A stretch of DNA of 64,000 bases, from positions 285,095,530 to 285,159,529 of the forward strand of contig OY992536.1 of assembly GCA_963921195.1 (NCBI GenBank), in the 5' to 3' direction. Of this stretch, positions 42,761 through 54,844 are shown in pieces. The position numbers were made by a program, and so were the translations under genes. The stretch is from Pegoplata infirma. Its lineage: Eukaryota; Arthropoda; Insecta; Diptera; Anthomyiidae. How positions within the stretch are numbered: the first letter of the stretch is position 1; the number at the start of each line of letters is the position of its first letter. The notes below the pieces were generated by a model. It was not told the origin of the DNA. It was given only the letters and a program-made list of their open reading frames with translations, and did not search any database.

Positions 42761-44704
42761 TTTATACCCTCCACTCTAGTGATAGAGGGTATATAAAAGT
42801 TTGTCATTTCGTTTGTAACACATTGATATATTGGTCAAGGACCCCATAAAGTTGTTATATTCATGATCTTGATCGATTTTAAGTCGTAGTAGCGATGTCC
42901 GTCCGTCTGTCTGTCCGTCCGTATAAAACACGCTAACTTTTGAAAGACTTCACAGAGGCTACTGAAGTTTGGCATATATGTTAGTCGTTTACCTGGTCAG
43001 GTTAGTATTACAATCCAGCCAAATCGGTCCAGTGGTTCAAAAGTTATGAGCAAAAGAGTAAATTTCGGCAAGGGTTTTTCGCGAATTTACGAGATAAAAA
43101 ACACGATAATTTTCGAAAGACAATAATGAGACTGCTGAATCATGGCATGTACCTTTGCCGTTCCTCAGGTCTGTTTGGTATTGAATTTCAGCTCAATCGG
43201 TCCAGTGCACTGTGGCCGAAATCACTGATCTAGCGGCGCTTAAGTCAAAATTAAAATATTAAGATCGATAAATGTTTTTTCACTGCATCGTTTACCTATA
43301 CTTTACAGAAAAAATTTACGTTCTTACTTTTGTTTTGCTTTCAATATTCGCACAGCTGTAAGCTGTCAAATATACATTTTCTGCAATTTGGGGTCTAATT
43401 ACTCAGTGAGTTTTTCTTGACGCTTTTAAGTCAATTGTTTATACATTTTGAGCCAAAAAGTTTTAATTGAAAGTAAAAGGTATTTTTTAACTAAAAAATA
43501 AATGTTTGTGGCCTGTGTGTATCTAGTTTATTATTAGTGCATTACAGAAGTTACATTTGTGATAAACTATAGTTTCATGGACTGCAACTTTTGAAATTCG
43601 ATCGTATTCGGTCCAATTCCTATTTTGTTTATTATTTAGGGTTATTCTTGTTGTGACGTTTCAGTATGGCGTGCTAGTTCGCGCAAGTTGTTCGGTTTTT
43701 AGGGTCCATCTGCCTGTCCAAATAAACAGTATAAACGCGATACAGACCACAATTTTCAATAGATTTGGCTAAAATTTGAAATTTAAGATTTTTTTATCAA
43801 AATAACAAAACCTATTAAATTTTTGACAAAATCGGTCCATGTTATCCCATAGCCCCCATGTTAATTTCCCCTTCCAGTTTCACTTAATAAGCCCTAACAA
43901 TAGTATTTTAACAAATATCCTCTTGAAATTGGACTGTTAAATGTTTTTTGTAGTTAAAAATAATCACTCTAAATTTTAACGGAATCGGAACATTTTAACT
44001 ACTAGTCCTCATGCAGACCACCCTCCCGATATTCACATAAAAAAACATAAAAACACTGAAATAAATAAATATGGTTAAAAATTTAATTCTTTTTATGTTT
44101 TATAATCACAAAAATGCATTGGGCTTCATTATTTTGCATTTCCGAATTAAGCGCCGCTAGATTGGGTGTTTCGGCCACTGTGCAGTGGTTCAAAAGTTAT
44201 AAGCAAAATCCCGAATTTCAAATTTTTTCAACTTAAATGCCACGTGGTAAACAAGTTTTAAAAGCATTGGTGGTAACTTAACAATGCTTTTCAAACTTGT
44301 TTAGTTTTAAAGCAATGCTTTTTAAACTTGTTTAGGTTTAAAAGCATTGGTAACTTAAAAATTACACTCGAACAAAATTTTACACTCAAAAAAAATTTTT
44401 TTTTTTTACAAAAATGTCAATATTTTGTGTATTTAATATTTTTGTAGTCAATATTTTGTGCATTCACTCAGAAATATTTTTACAGTAAAGAAAACATTAC
44501 ACTCGAAAAAAGTTTTACACTCAAAAAAAAATTAGTAATTTTTCTTTTTTTTAAATAACAAAAAAAAAGTTTTTTTTCTCAAAATAAAACATTTTTAATC
44601 AAAATTGTTATTTTTTCACGTTAAAAATGTACTATCCTTTAAAAAAGACATTGTGGCGGGTATTCATAGATTCCCCAAAGTCGAATTTAACTTTTCTACT
44701 TGTT
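42761..44704 (-). mobile_element. DINE-1/mini-me element split by a CACTG foldback
   Basis: Left edge 'TATACCCTCCACTCTAGTGA', GTCY tract GTCCGTCTGTCTGTCCGTCC at about 42899, right edge 'GGGTATTCATAGATT' and 'TTAACTTTTCTACTTGTTT'. It is the reverse of the copy at 51630, including the unusual AAGCATTGGTGGTAACTTAA block. It sits inside the repeat array 41785-45050 and is itself split by a 975-bp foldback. Confidence 0.75.
43208..44182. mobile_element. CACTGTGGCC foldback element with 5-bp TSD
   Basis: Ends CACTGTGGCCGAAA and TTTCGGCCACTGTG, followed inwards by 'ATCTAGCGGCGCTTAA' / 'TTAAGCGCCGCTAGAT'. The flanks are CAGTG at 43203-43207 and 44183-44187, and the uninterrupted DINE sequence at that site (CGGTCCAGTGGTTCAAAAGT) has one CAGTG. 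The inverted similarity is confined to the ends; the interior is otherwise unique. It contains fragments of the 6416-type DINE ('GGTCCATCTGCCTGTCC', about 43704) but no transposase. Confidence 0.75.
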
Positions 44705-45050
44705 TTTTTTTGTGTAGAGAAATTCATAGATTCTGAGATATTATTTTGAAGGTTCTGAGATATTTTTTCGAGACAGTTTTTGTATAGAAATATTCCTAGA
44801 TTCTAAGACATTTTTACGATAGAAAAATTCTCAGATTTTGAAAAAAATTTTGTACACATGAACAAATTTTATTTTTCTATAGAAATTCTCAGATGCTGAG
44901 ACATTTTTTGAGTAGGACAAATTTCAGAATCTGAGACAGAATCCAAGATATTTTTTCTACAGAAAAACATTTTTCGGAATATATTCTCAGATTCTGCAAC
45001 ATATTTTGTTCACAAAAGTTCTCAGTTGCTAACAAATTTATAAAAAAAAT
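44705..45050. repeat. 'AGATTCTGAGAC' array, right part
   Basis: Continuation of the array at 41785-42760: 'ATTCATAGATTCTGAGATAT', 'AGAAAAATTCTCAGATTTTG' and 'CTCAGATGCTGAGACATTTT'. The array is interrupted by the DINE element. Confidence 0.55.
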
Positions 45051-45598
45051 TATAAAATTATAAACAATTGTTAAATTCGGCTATGCCGAATCTTTTATAC
45101 CCTCCAACATGATAAAAAAAAATTTAATTACCGGGTAGTTTTTTTGAGGGTGGAGCTTTACGGGGACACCTCCCCTCGCGAAGAAAATGTGTACTTATTC
45201 ATTTGGTTTGGTTTTTTTACTAAAGTTATACAATTTTATAATTTTTTAATTTTTTTTTGAATCCACGCCCTCAATTGGGGGCGGGACGAAAGAAAATATA
45301 TTTTCTAATCCCCCGGGTAAAAAAATGTTTCATTTGTTTAGCAAAAATACAAAAAAAAAAACGTAACAAATTGTGTTTTTCAAGGTTAGTTTAATTCTTC
45401 AAGGGTGAACTTTTTTCCCATTGGTCCGATTTTGACCATTTACGAACTTAACAACGACCATAATACATATTCGTTCGAAACTTTTGAGATGCTAGCTGTT
45501 TTATTTTGGACTGTATCGTGTTAGCTAAAGACAGACATACGGACATTCAGATTGACTAATAGTCTTAGAATCGATTATATATCAATATAATATATATA

Positions 45599-47705
45599 GG
45601 GCATTCCATGTCAAATCGGACACTTTGAAATTTTTTTTGTTTTAGATTTTCCCAATTTGATTACAGTTTTTAGTACCCTTTCAAAACTCCTTCGTGGTAA
45701 ATTTTCAGATTTTTTTGATGACTCGTTCAAAAGATATCGATTTTTTAAAAATTGGTAGTTTGTTCCTTTACTCAAACTTCTTTTACTCATAACTTCTTCA
45801 ATACACAGAAAAAAATATGGAGGAAACAAATTTGAGTAATCACTTGTTTAAATTTAAAAACAAAAATTGAGTAATTTTTTAATTGACGCAATTAAAAATT
45901 TACTCAAAATGTTTTAAGAAAATGTTGTAGGGTAAAAATAAATGGGGGTCGGTCTCACTAAAGACCCCTCTCGGACGCACCACTGGACCGATAGAAGCTG
46001 ATTAAATAAAACAAATTTACAAAAAATGAAAAAAATTGTATGGGGACCGCCTAAACAATTAGAGATAAAGGGTAGGTGTGTTCAGAGAAAATGTTTGAAC
46101 TAAAAAATATTGTGGGTCAGTCATACTCTAAAGGCACTATTGATCTAAAGCAGCGGTTACCAACCTATGGTACGCGTACCACTAGGGGGTACGCGAAACT
46201 GTCCGCTGGGGTACGCAAAATTTTTTGTACATTCGTTTAAGATTAACATTTCAATGCTGGTTCCGCATCTGCCTTCAGGTTTTTATGAAAGTTGTGGTCA
46301 AAGTTCACAAAACGTATTTTTGTGCAATTTAGAGAGCATTTTTGCGATATTTTTGGATGGTATTTTGATATCTGAGCACTTGTTTTCGATTAACATTTCG
46401 ATGCTGATTCCGAATATGGTTTCCAAATTTTTCTATGAGGTCAGGTTTTTGAACAAATTTATGTCAAAGTTCGTTTTTGGGCATTTTTGAGACGGGTTGT
46501 GATAGAGTGGAAATTTTGGTACCATTTTGTTAAGCTCAAAATGACCTTTCACTGTATATACATACGAGGGTGTTTCATTCGAAAAGTCACGGAATTATTG
46601 GTCTGCCCTCGTATTAAAAAAAAAAAAACATTTAACAAAAATTTAAAACATTATATTTCCGCCCCCTGTGATGGGTTTTTGAAACTTTTTTTGAGAGTTC
46701 AAAAACTCCGTTCTTTTAATTTTTGGTGTAGAATTGACTGGTGAAATCGGATTTGCAATATTTTCAGCCGTTTTTGCTCTGCAGAAAAATGAGCTAAAAA
46801 TTCGCGTTTTCAGATGCATTGAACCACACCAAGGAGCGAACATTTTTCCAAAAAATTCCACCATTTTTTTGGATCTCCCCTAAATCCTTTTAATCTCCCC
46901 TAAATCATTTCAAAAATAACTCTATTATTTTTATGTACAGTTTTTTTAACGAAAACAAAAAACTCGTTAGGGGGTACGCGGCTGATAAAATTTACAATTA
47001 GGGGTACGCGAGCCAAAAAGGTTGGTAACCGCTGCTCTAAAGGCACTATTAGGACAGTTAGAGCGGTTGGAGCAAATTTTAAAAAATGTCGTTTTGAGTG
47101 GGAGCCCCCTTAGAAATTGGAGATAGGGTATTAGTTTGTTTCAAAGAAATGTTAAGACGTAAAAATTAATGGGGGTCGGTCTTATAAATGACCCCTCTAT
47201 GACGCACCATTGAAGCATTAGAAATGATTTTAAGATTGGAAAATTACAATAATTTTTTTTTAAAAAATAGTAATAATCGTTATCCCACCTGGGCAAAAAA
47301 ATTTGTAGAATCGATAGAAGTTTTACACAAAAAAATTTTAAAAAAATCGAAGAGTACAAACATATTCAAAATTGAGATTTAAATTTTAAAACTTAAAAAT
47401 CGCATACTCGAGCGCTTTTAAGATTTTTTGGGATTTTTTTTTTAAAAAAGTACGTAAAAAAACAAAAATTTTGAAAAAAAAATTTAAATTTGGACCATTA
47501 TTGAAGAAATTATGAGTAAAAGAAGTTTGAGTAAAGGAACAAAATACCAATTTTAAAAAATTCGATATCTTTTGAACGGGTCATCAAAAAAATCTGAAAA
47601 TTTACCACGAAGGAGTTTTCGTAGGGTACTAAAAACTGTAAACAAATTGGGAAAATCTAAAAAAAAAAAAAAATTCAAAGTGTCCGATTTGACATGGAAT
47701 GCCCC
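45599..47705. mobile_element. Foldback element GGGGCATTCC, copy 2, carrying a hAT insert
   Basis: Ends GGGCATTCCATGTCAAATCG and its reverse complement; interior as in the 31943 copy ('AGTTAGAGCGGTTGGAGCAA', 'CGCATACT(A/C)GAGCGCTTTTAAG'). The left ATATATA and right ATATATA flanks are host DINE sequence. A hAT-like element at 46151-47034 lies inside, explaining the greater length. Confidence 0.75.
46151..47034. mobile_element. hAT-like element CAGCGGTTACCAACC with 8-bp TSD
   Basis: Ends CAGCGGTTACCAACC and GGTTGGTAACCGCTG, flanked by ATCTAAAG (46143-46150) and CTCTAAAG (47035-47042), 7 of 8 matching. CAGNGGTT(C/A)-type ends with GTACGCG repeats just inside ('GGTACGCGTACC', 'GGGGTACGCGAGCC') are typical of hAT/Charlie-like elements. 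No transposase motif is convincing in the 884-bp interior. It is the innermost layer of a three-deep nest. Confidence 0.8.
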
Positions 47706-47839
47706 ATATATACTTAATGAAGTCCCCGGCCGATATTTCGATTCGTTACGAACGGAAAAACAAAGTGAGCATATTCCCATACTCTGGGTAATAAAAAAAA
47801 TTATTTTGAAGTTTTTGTCTTAAGTCTTTTGTTTTTATG

Positions 47840-48200
47840 CCCAAAAGTTATGAGCAAAACCGTATGTTTTAAATTGGGTTCATCTCAAATTCACGTGTAA
47901 AAAACACGTTTAAACGACTTTCGTCATCCGCAAAAATAATTTGCAGTGTTTTGTCACCCAAAAATTTTAACTCTCAAAAAAAATTACACTAAAAAAATTT
48001 GTAATTTTGTTTTTGTAAAAATATGATTAGAAAACTTTTTTTTTATGAAAAAATATAATTTTTAAGTTAGAATGTTCTATGTACAATTTTTTAACGTAAA
48101 ACATCATTCACTGAAAAAGTGTTTTCGTATTCGAAAGGTTTTGGGCATTGTAGAAGGTATTCATGGATTCGGGCAAGTCGCTTTAAACTTATTAACTTGT
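47840..48200 (-). mobile_element. DINE-type fragment, reverse
   Basis: 'AAAAGTTATGAGCAAAACCG' at the left and 'GTAGAAGGTATTCATGGATT' with 'AACTTATTAACTTGTT' at the right. This is the 5' half of the 51630-type element in reverse, with its GTCY end missing. Confidence 0.6.
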
Positions 48201-48410
48201 TAATGTTTTATTTTTTCTTCAAAAGTTATGTCTATACAAAAAATTTCCTATTTTGAGAAGTCTTTGCTTTGGAAAAAAATAATTATTTTAAAGTTTATGT
48301 CTTAAGTCTTTTGTTTTATTTTAATATTTTCCTTAAATTTTCTTAAAAAACTTGATTTCTTTTACTAAATTAAAATAATTCAAGCTCGTTTCTTAAGTCT
48401 TTTGTTTTAT

Positions 48411-49097
48411 ATATATTCGATTGGAGTTTTATTCTAGTTCGAGGCCCAAAAATATTTCTATTTATGATATTGTCATAATAGAGTATTTTTAATTTATTGC
48501 TTTAAAAAAGTTACTCATCTCATAGTATGTCTGTACTGATCAGTTTCATCCCCACTAAGGAATCTTCAGCAGACTTTAGAGGATCATCGTTGGTCAATCA
48601 AACATCAAACCAGACATAATATTTGGTATATTATCCTACCAACACTATTGTTTGGTTAGGTACTGTTGTTATTGTAAAATAACAGCAACACATATATTAA
48701 TAATTACCGATGGTGATTTAGTATATACAATTTTTGCTTTAAAAGAGTTATTTTTGTTGGAAAACAGATTTCGGACCTTCATAATAGTATTTCTCGTATA
48801 ACTTGTGAAAGATACCAAATATTATGTCTGGTTTGATGTTTGATTGACCAACGATGATTCTCTAAAGTCTGCTGAAGATTCCTTAGTGGGGATGAAACTG
48901 ATCAGTACAGACATACTATGAGATGAGTAACTTTTTTAAAGTAATAAATTAAAAATACTCTCTATCAATATCATAAATAGAAATATTTTTGGGCCTCGAA
49001 CTAGAATAAAGCTCTAATCGAATACATACATATATAAAGGCCGAATAAATACATTTTATTTTTATGTACCTTTTTGTACTAAAAATAAAAAAACAAC
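48411..49097. mobile_element. Palindromic element, block A/B family, 14-bp TSD
   Basis: Flanked by GTCTTTTGTTTTAT at 48397-48410 and 49098-49111. Block B ('TTCGATTGGAGTTTTATTCT') opens it and its mirror closes it, followed by block A reversed ('GGCCGAATAAATACATTTTA', 'GTACCTTTTTGTACTAAAAA'). The middle carries inverted 'CAGACATAATATTTGGTATA' sequences around 'AACAGCAACACATATATT'. It inserted into a copy of the CTTAAG-centred motif. Confidence 0.7.
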
Positions 49098-50714
49098 GTC
49101 TTTTGTTTTATTTACAATTTAAACATAAGTTTCAGTTAAAAAACAAATTCCCTCAAACACGATATCATTGTATTTTTTGAAATAAATTTCATTGTAACGA
49201 TATTTTTGTTTTTTAAAATGTTATTTTAAACTACCATTAAAATAGTATTAACATAATGAACAAATCGACACCTTCACAAAAAACAAACAAAACTTAAAAA
49301 AGTTGATCTAAATAATTATCACTTAATATGCTCAACACATTTATATATGACACATTTATAACAGCCGAGCAAGGCATACAAAAGTAGATTAAAATGTTAA
49401 AATTTTAAATCGGTCTTTATAAAATCATAAATTGTTCCAACTTGATTAAAATTCTCTAAAGACTAAAAAACACATAAATTCTATGAAAATCCAAGAAACG
49501 GAAAAAACGTATAAATAAAAACAGAAACCTTCAAATTAAGTTCTTTTTTTAAATACAAAAACAATAATATATCTTTTTAAAAGCAAACAATGTTTAAAAC
49601 AAATTATATATATATATATTTTTTCACTAAATACTCTTTATTATAACAATGAATGGACTTAATAATATTAAAAGTGAAAAAAAAAAATCTAAAATAAACC
49701 GTATTGAACAAAAAAAAGCCTCAGGTAAAAGACACCACCACAACAAAAACAACATCAAAAAGTGTCTCATATAATACTTTTGCATGCGTGTTAAAGCATG
49801 TTGTTATTTTTTTTTTATAGTTAACAACACAACCATCCACCAACACCACACGTTCCAGCCAAGTCCATGATACATATATGTATCACCATCACCTTAGTAT
49901 CTGTCACACGAATTTGATGCTTTAATACCTTTTAACACTAATCGCATTACGAGCAATCAATTGTGATGAGAATATAAAAAAAAAAAACACACAGCAACGA
50001 CAAAAACTAAAATATACACAAGAATGACTTTTTTTGCCTTATTCATAGTTGAAATATATTTTGTGGCTGTTATTGGACATTTTTATATCGAAAATGACTA
50101 ACAAAATTTAGATTGTTTCTAAAAAAAAAACATTTTCTCACGTGTTTGTTTGATCTTTTTATTTTATATCCCCCAAAATGAAATGTTGTAGTTTATTAAA
50201 AAATATTATATGGATGGGTTTTAAAATTAGAAAAACTGGAGCTCATCATCCTCTAAAATAATATTTCATTAATTTACGATTTATGTGCATGATTTGAAAG
50301 ATTTTCGTTTTATGTTTACCTTAAATATTTGTGTTAGAACAAGGGAGATAGAGAGTGAGAATGAGGAGTTTGTTTTTTGTGTATAAAAGATTATTTTTGA
50401 ATATGATGAAATTAATGAGGTTTAAGCCTAGATGGTGGCAGCACACACACAGGAAATCAGTTTATATTAATTTGGGGATTTAAAACTAATTATTATTTTT
50501 TTTTTTAAAGAAGGAGATGTTTGAAAAATTAACAGGAAATTAAATAAACGTCAAAAGTTAAGGATTTATTGTAATTAAAAAATTGTATGCAAGATTTAAT
50601 TAGAAAATGTAACTGATTTTTAACTAAAATTTAAAGAAAATAACAAATTGAAAATAATTTTTGAATGGTCTCAGAAATATCTTACTTAAAATAGTCTTAG
50701 AAATTTTTAGAAAA

Positions 50715-51130
50715 TATTTCTCCACTCAAAAAAAAACTTGTAAAATGACAAGAAAAACTTGTAACTTTTATTTTTTGCTACCTCCTATTTTGCAAGAATT
50801 TCTTGTAATTTTACAAACTTTTTACCAATAATTTTGTAATTTTACAAGCTTTTTAACAATAAAATTGGAAAATAACAATTTTTTTGACGCGATGAAACGT
50901 ACAAAGAGGTCTCGTACTTTAAATTTTTTTACCTCCTATTTTACTAGAATTCCTAGTAAAAACTACAAGTTTTTATGCAATTTTACAAGCATTTAACCAA
51001 TAAAATTGTAAATTTACAACTTTTTTGGCGCAATAAAACTTAAAGGGAGTTCTCGTGAATTTACTACATTTTGTTTGTAAAAAAAACTTTAAAAATTTGT
51101 AAAATTACAAAAAAAAAAATGTAAAACTAC
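50715..51130 (+). repeat. Dispersed repeat rich in CTTGTAAAATTACAAG, copy 2
   Basis: Starts CACTCAAAAAAAAACTTGTA and continues 'TTTTGCTACCTCCTATTTTG' and 'ATTTTACAAGCTTTTTAACA', the reverse complement of 36830-37232. Its far end merges into A+T-rich sequence. Confidence 0.55.
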
Positions 51131-51629
51131 GAAAACTTTAAAATCTCAAAATTTTTTTATAAAAATTCTTCAGAATCTTAAACTTTTTCTATTGAAAAAA
51201 GGTTCTAAAGCGTAGAACGTTTTCTATAAAAGAAATTGTGAACTTTTGCATAGAAAATTTATCAAAATGATTGATATGGAAAACAAAATTCTCAGAATTT
51301 TAAATTTTTTGTAAATATAAATTGAATTTTTAAGTAGGTTTATTGTAGCTCGAGGTCATTATTTCTTTTAGTAATTTAAACCATGATATTCTCATAGAAA
51401 AATCTTCAAGACTATTATTTTTTGTTTCAAATTTATTTATGTTGGTAATTTTTGCAAGACTTAGTCGACATTTTTTTCCGAATTTGTCAGATTTCATTGT
51501 CAAGACCATTTAGCAAATATAAAAACACTACATATACCACAAGTAGCAAACGGAATTGAAATGAAAAATCGCTTTTGTTCAAACTTAAAGATTAATATAT
51601 ATTCGTATCTACTCTCATTGAGAATTAGA

Positions 51630-53010
51630 ACAAGTAGAAAAGTTAAATTCGACTTTGACGAATCTATGAATACCCACCACAATGCATTTTTTAAAGGATA
51701 GTAATTTTGATTAGAAATATTTTATTTTGAGTAAAAAACTCTTTTTTTTTTCATTTAAAAAAAAAAATACTAATTTTTTTTTGAGTGTAAAATTTTTTTC
51801 GAGTGTAATGTTTTTTTTTTACTGTAAAAATATTTCTGAGTGAATGCGTACGTATTTACACAAAATATTTGCTGTGTTTTTCAATCAGTGGATTTATTTT
51901 CGGATTAATCTTATTTAGTTCAAAATAAATATTTTAACATGCCAAAACAAATTTGAAATATTTTTTTTCGTAATCTACGATTAATTAGCATTTATAATCC
52001 GAAAAAATAATAAAAAAAGCTGGAAAATGAAAAAAGTTGTAAATAAATCAAAATTAATCCAAAGTGGACTTATTAAATCCTAAAATTTAATTGGATTAAT
52101 TTTGATTAATTTATAACTTTTTCAATTTTCCAAATTTTTTTTATCATGTTTTCGGATTATAATTGCTAATTTATCATAGATTACGGAAAAAAATATTCCA
52201 AATTTGTTTTGGCATGTTAAAATATTTATTTTAAACAAAATAAGATTAATCTGAAAATAAATCCACTTTTTGAAAAACACAGCAATTGTAATTTTTGTAA
52301 AAACAAAAACTAAATTTTTTTTTGAGTGTAAAATTTTTTTTTGAGTGTAATATTTTTTTTGAGTGTAAAATTTTTTTCTAGTATAATTTTTAAGTTAACA
52401 ATGCTTTTAAAACTAAACAAGTTTAAAAAGCATTGCTTAAAAACTAAACAAGTTTGAAAAGCATTGTTAAGTTACCACCAATGCTTTTAAAACTTGTTAA
52501 ACACGTGGCATTTAAGATGAAACTAATCTGAAATTCAGGGTTTTGCTTATAACTTTTGAACCACTGGACCGATTGAGCTAAAATTTGATATTAAACTGAC
52601 CTGGGGAACGGCAAAGATACATGTTAAGCTTCAGTAGTCTCATTATTGTCTTTCGAAAGTTACCGTGTGTTTTATCTCGTAAATTCCAGAAAACCCCTTG
52701 CCGAAATTCTCTCATTTGCTTATAACTTTTGAACCACTGGACCGATTTTGCTGGATTGCAATACCAACCTGACCAGGTAAATGCCCAACATATATGCCAA
52801 ACTTCAGGAGCCTCCGTAAAGTCTTTCAAAAGTTAGCGTGTTTTCAACAGACAGACAGACGAATAGACGGACGGACGGACAGACATCGCTAGAACGTCTT
52901 AAAATCGATCGAGGATCATGAATATATATACTTTATGGGGTCCTAGACCAATATTTTGAGGTGTTACAAACGGAATGACAAACTTATATATACCCTCGAT
53001 CACTAGAGTG
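51630..53010 (+). mobile_element. DINE-1/mini-me element, longest copy (~1.4 kb)
   Basis: Start ACAAGTAGAAAAGTTAAATT, 'GAATACCCACCACAATGC'; tract GACGGACGGACGGACAGACA at about 52868; end 'CCCTCGATCACTAGAGTG', lacking the final GAGGGTATAAAA. An inverted-repeat block occupies 51900-52270, with 'GTGGATTTATTTTCGGATTA' mirrored by 'AATCTGAAAATAAATCCACT'. The 3' 430 bp is repeated almost identically at 54426-54840, on the other side of a DNA element. Confidence 0.75.
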
Positions 53011-53735
53011 CACTATAGGAAATTTTACCCATTTTTTGGCCAAAAGTCAAAATTAAAATTTTTGCAAACATTATTTTTTTTTACATTAATATAAACAAAA
53101 CTTAACAAAGTAAACAATTCTTTCTCAATTTTTCGACAGAATTGATGTACTGTCACTTTATCAGCAGTTTTTCTTGCAATTTCTTACTTAGTTATAAAAT
53201 AACGATTGAGAGCAGCGATTTTTGTGATAGCTTCTAACAAAAGTTTTTATATTAAGAATTTATAGTTTTTAAAAACTAAAAAATGGAAAATAATGTCAAA
53301 GGTGAGTACTTTAATGATAAATAGTGAAATGTAGGTGAACTCATCTATTAGATCGATTTTATTGGAAAAATTGAAGTGACCTTAAGATGAACTTATTGAA
53401 GTATGAATTGGAATTTTATTTTGACTTTAAAAAAAATGATAGCATATGTTAGCTATAAAACCATAAAAGTTCTCTAGGACAATCAATTACCTTCCGAATT
53501 TATCAAATTTCAAGGTCGGATATGCGCAAACTTTTTTTTTATACCCATTTTTCCAGGTGACTACTGAGTGCCAAATTCAGAGTTATTTAATACATGGCGA
53601 GAGAAATAAAGCAGAGGTGGATAAGGAGCCGCTATTTCTGACCATTTCTTTTCATACATTGCTGAGAGTGAATGTTTCGAAAACTTTAAACAATATATAA
53701 AGGAGGAATTAAGAATATTTTGTTCAAATATAAAT

Positions 53736-54010
53736 ATGAAAAGGATTAAAAGTTGTAGGAGTTTGAAAATTTTTGAAAGACAGCATGCTGTTTGGCTTAA
53801 AGGCAATACTTGGCTAAAAAAAAACTTAAAACGCAGCCTGCCTCCACTAAATCGAAACCTGGGCGACCGCAATTAACTTTTTTGTCAAAATCTGCGAGAA
53901 CAAAAATACGAGTTACAGCAGAAATCTCTAAAGATCTAAATAGGGAAGTTGAGCCCCTAGCTCTTGCATCATCTACGGCTGCCCGTAGTGGCATTTTGAA
54001 ATGTAGTTGA
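53736..54010 (+). pseudogene. Remnant of transposon-encoded protein with GRP-rich N terminus
   Basis: From ATG at 53736 the frame reads MKRIKSC ... FERQHAVWLKGNTW. At a run of nine A (about 53816-53824) the sense continues only after a frame change, with KTQPASTKSKPGRPQLTFLS ... KIRVTAEISKD, to a stop at 54008-54010. The K-P-G-R-P-x-x-x-F-x-x-x-S-x-x-T-K pattern recurs at the N terminus of many uncharacterised, transposon-associated animal proteins. Here the frame is broken and about 90 residues long, with no catalytic part. A domesticated function is unlikely. Recognition rests on memory of the pattern, not on a search. Confidence 0.45.
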
Positions 54011-54125
54011 CGACTTGGAACTCAAAAATAAAATTTTTGAATAAAATCCTTATTAAAAAGTAGATTTGTTTGACACTTTTTAACATTGTTGTAAATTTCT
54101 ACTGTTATCTTCGAAAGTTAGTGTA

Positions 54126-54288
54126 CACTCAAAAAAAAAATGTATTGTAAAAACAGTTTAGAAAACCATATAATCTATCAAGGATCTAAAAAATCTTAGA
54201 TGCGGCAACTTATAACCCGGGAACCCTGTTTGGAACTAATTATTAGGTAATTTTTTAGGTAACTTTACTAATTTTTTTTTTTTGAGTG
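54126..54288. mobile_element. 163-bp MITE, CACTCAAAAA ends, TA target
   Basis: CACTCAAAAAAAAAATG at the left, TTTTTTTTTTTGAGTG at the right, each flanked by TA (54124-54125 and 54289-54290). TA duplication points to the Tc1/mariner superfamily. It is nested in the CACTATAGG element. Confidence 0.75.
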
Positions 54289-54425
54289 TATGAAAACCTT
54301 TAAGAGTCACTCCCTCCCTCTAAAGAGTCTTCCAAAAGTCAAATAAAAAAAAAATCAGTCAAATCGGTCCAGCCGTTTGGCTGTAAATAATTTTGGCCAA
54401 AAAAAGGGTAAAATTTCCTATAGTG

Positions 54426-54840
54426 CACTGGACCGATTGAGCTAAAATTTGATATTAAACTGACCTGGGGAACGGCAAAGATACATGTTAAGCTTCAGTA
54501 GTCTCATTATTGTCTTTCGAAAGTTAGCGTGTTTTTTATCTCGTAAATTCACGAAAACCCCTTGCCGAAATTCAGTCTTTTGCTCATAACTTTTGAACGA
54601 CTGGACCGATTTCGCTGGATGCAATACCAACCTGACCAGGTAAATTCCCAACATATATGCCAAACTTCAGAAGTCTCTGTAAAGTCTTTCAAAAGTTAGC
54701 GTGTTTTCTACAGACGGACAAACAGACAGACAGATGGACGGACGGACACCGTTAGATCGACTTAGACTCGATCGAGGATCATGAATATATATACTTTATG
54801 GGGTCCTAGACCAATATTTCACTAGAGTTATAAAAACATG
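54426..54840 (+). mobile_element. Duplicated 3' part of the 51630 DINE element
   Basis: Repeats 'CACTGGACCGATTGAGCTAA' through 'CTTTATGGGGTCCTAGACCA' of 52555-52970 with few changes, then 'TATTTCACTAGAGTTATAAA'. Lies directly after the CACTATAGG element. Most simply explained by ectopic recombination between DINE copies, or by duplication at insertion. Confidence 0.7.
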
Positions 54841-54844
54841 TAAA

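Larger units (their letters stand above)
45062..47795 (+). mobile_element. DINE-like element split by a foldback element
   Basis: Start 'TTAAATTCGGCTATGCCGAA', then 'TACCCTCCAACATG'; end 'AGCATATTCCCATACTCTGG' and GTAATAAAA. The interior has 'GACCATTTACGAACTTAACA' and 'TTGGACTGTATCGTGTTAGC', as in the copies at 21640 and 29419. It is split at TATATATA by the foldback at 45599-47705. Confidence 0.65.
53011..54425 (+). mobile_element. CACTATAGG-ended DNA element with remnant ORF
   Basis: Terminal repeats CACTATAGGAAATTTTACCC at 53011 and the reverse complement ending at 54425, then 'GGCCAAAA' on both sides. The CACTA-type start suggests a CACTA/CMC-like superfamily, but the flanks give no clear target duplication. 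It encodes a short broken frame (53736-54010), possibly preceded by a tiny exon (ATG at 53283, donor GTGAGT at 53302). A 163-bp MITE is inserted at 54126-54288. It is bounded by duplicated DINE sequence. Confidence 0.6.

Noticed and set aside
46167..46490. 107-residue frame inside the hAT-like element as a transposase piece
   Set aside because: No hAT dimerisation or catalytic motif is visible; it probably reads non-coding sequence.
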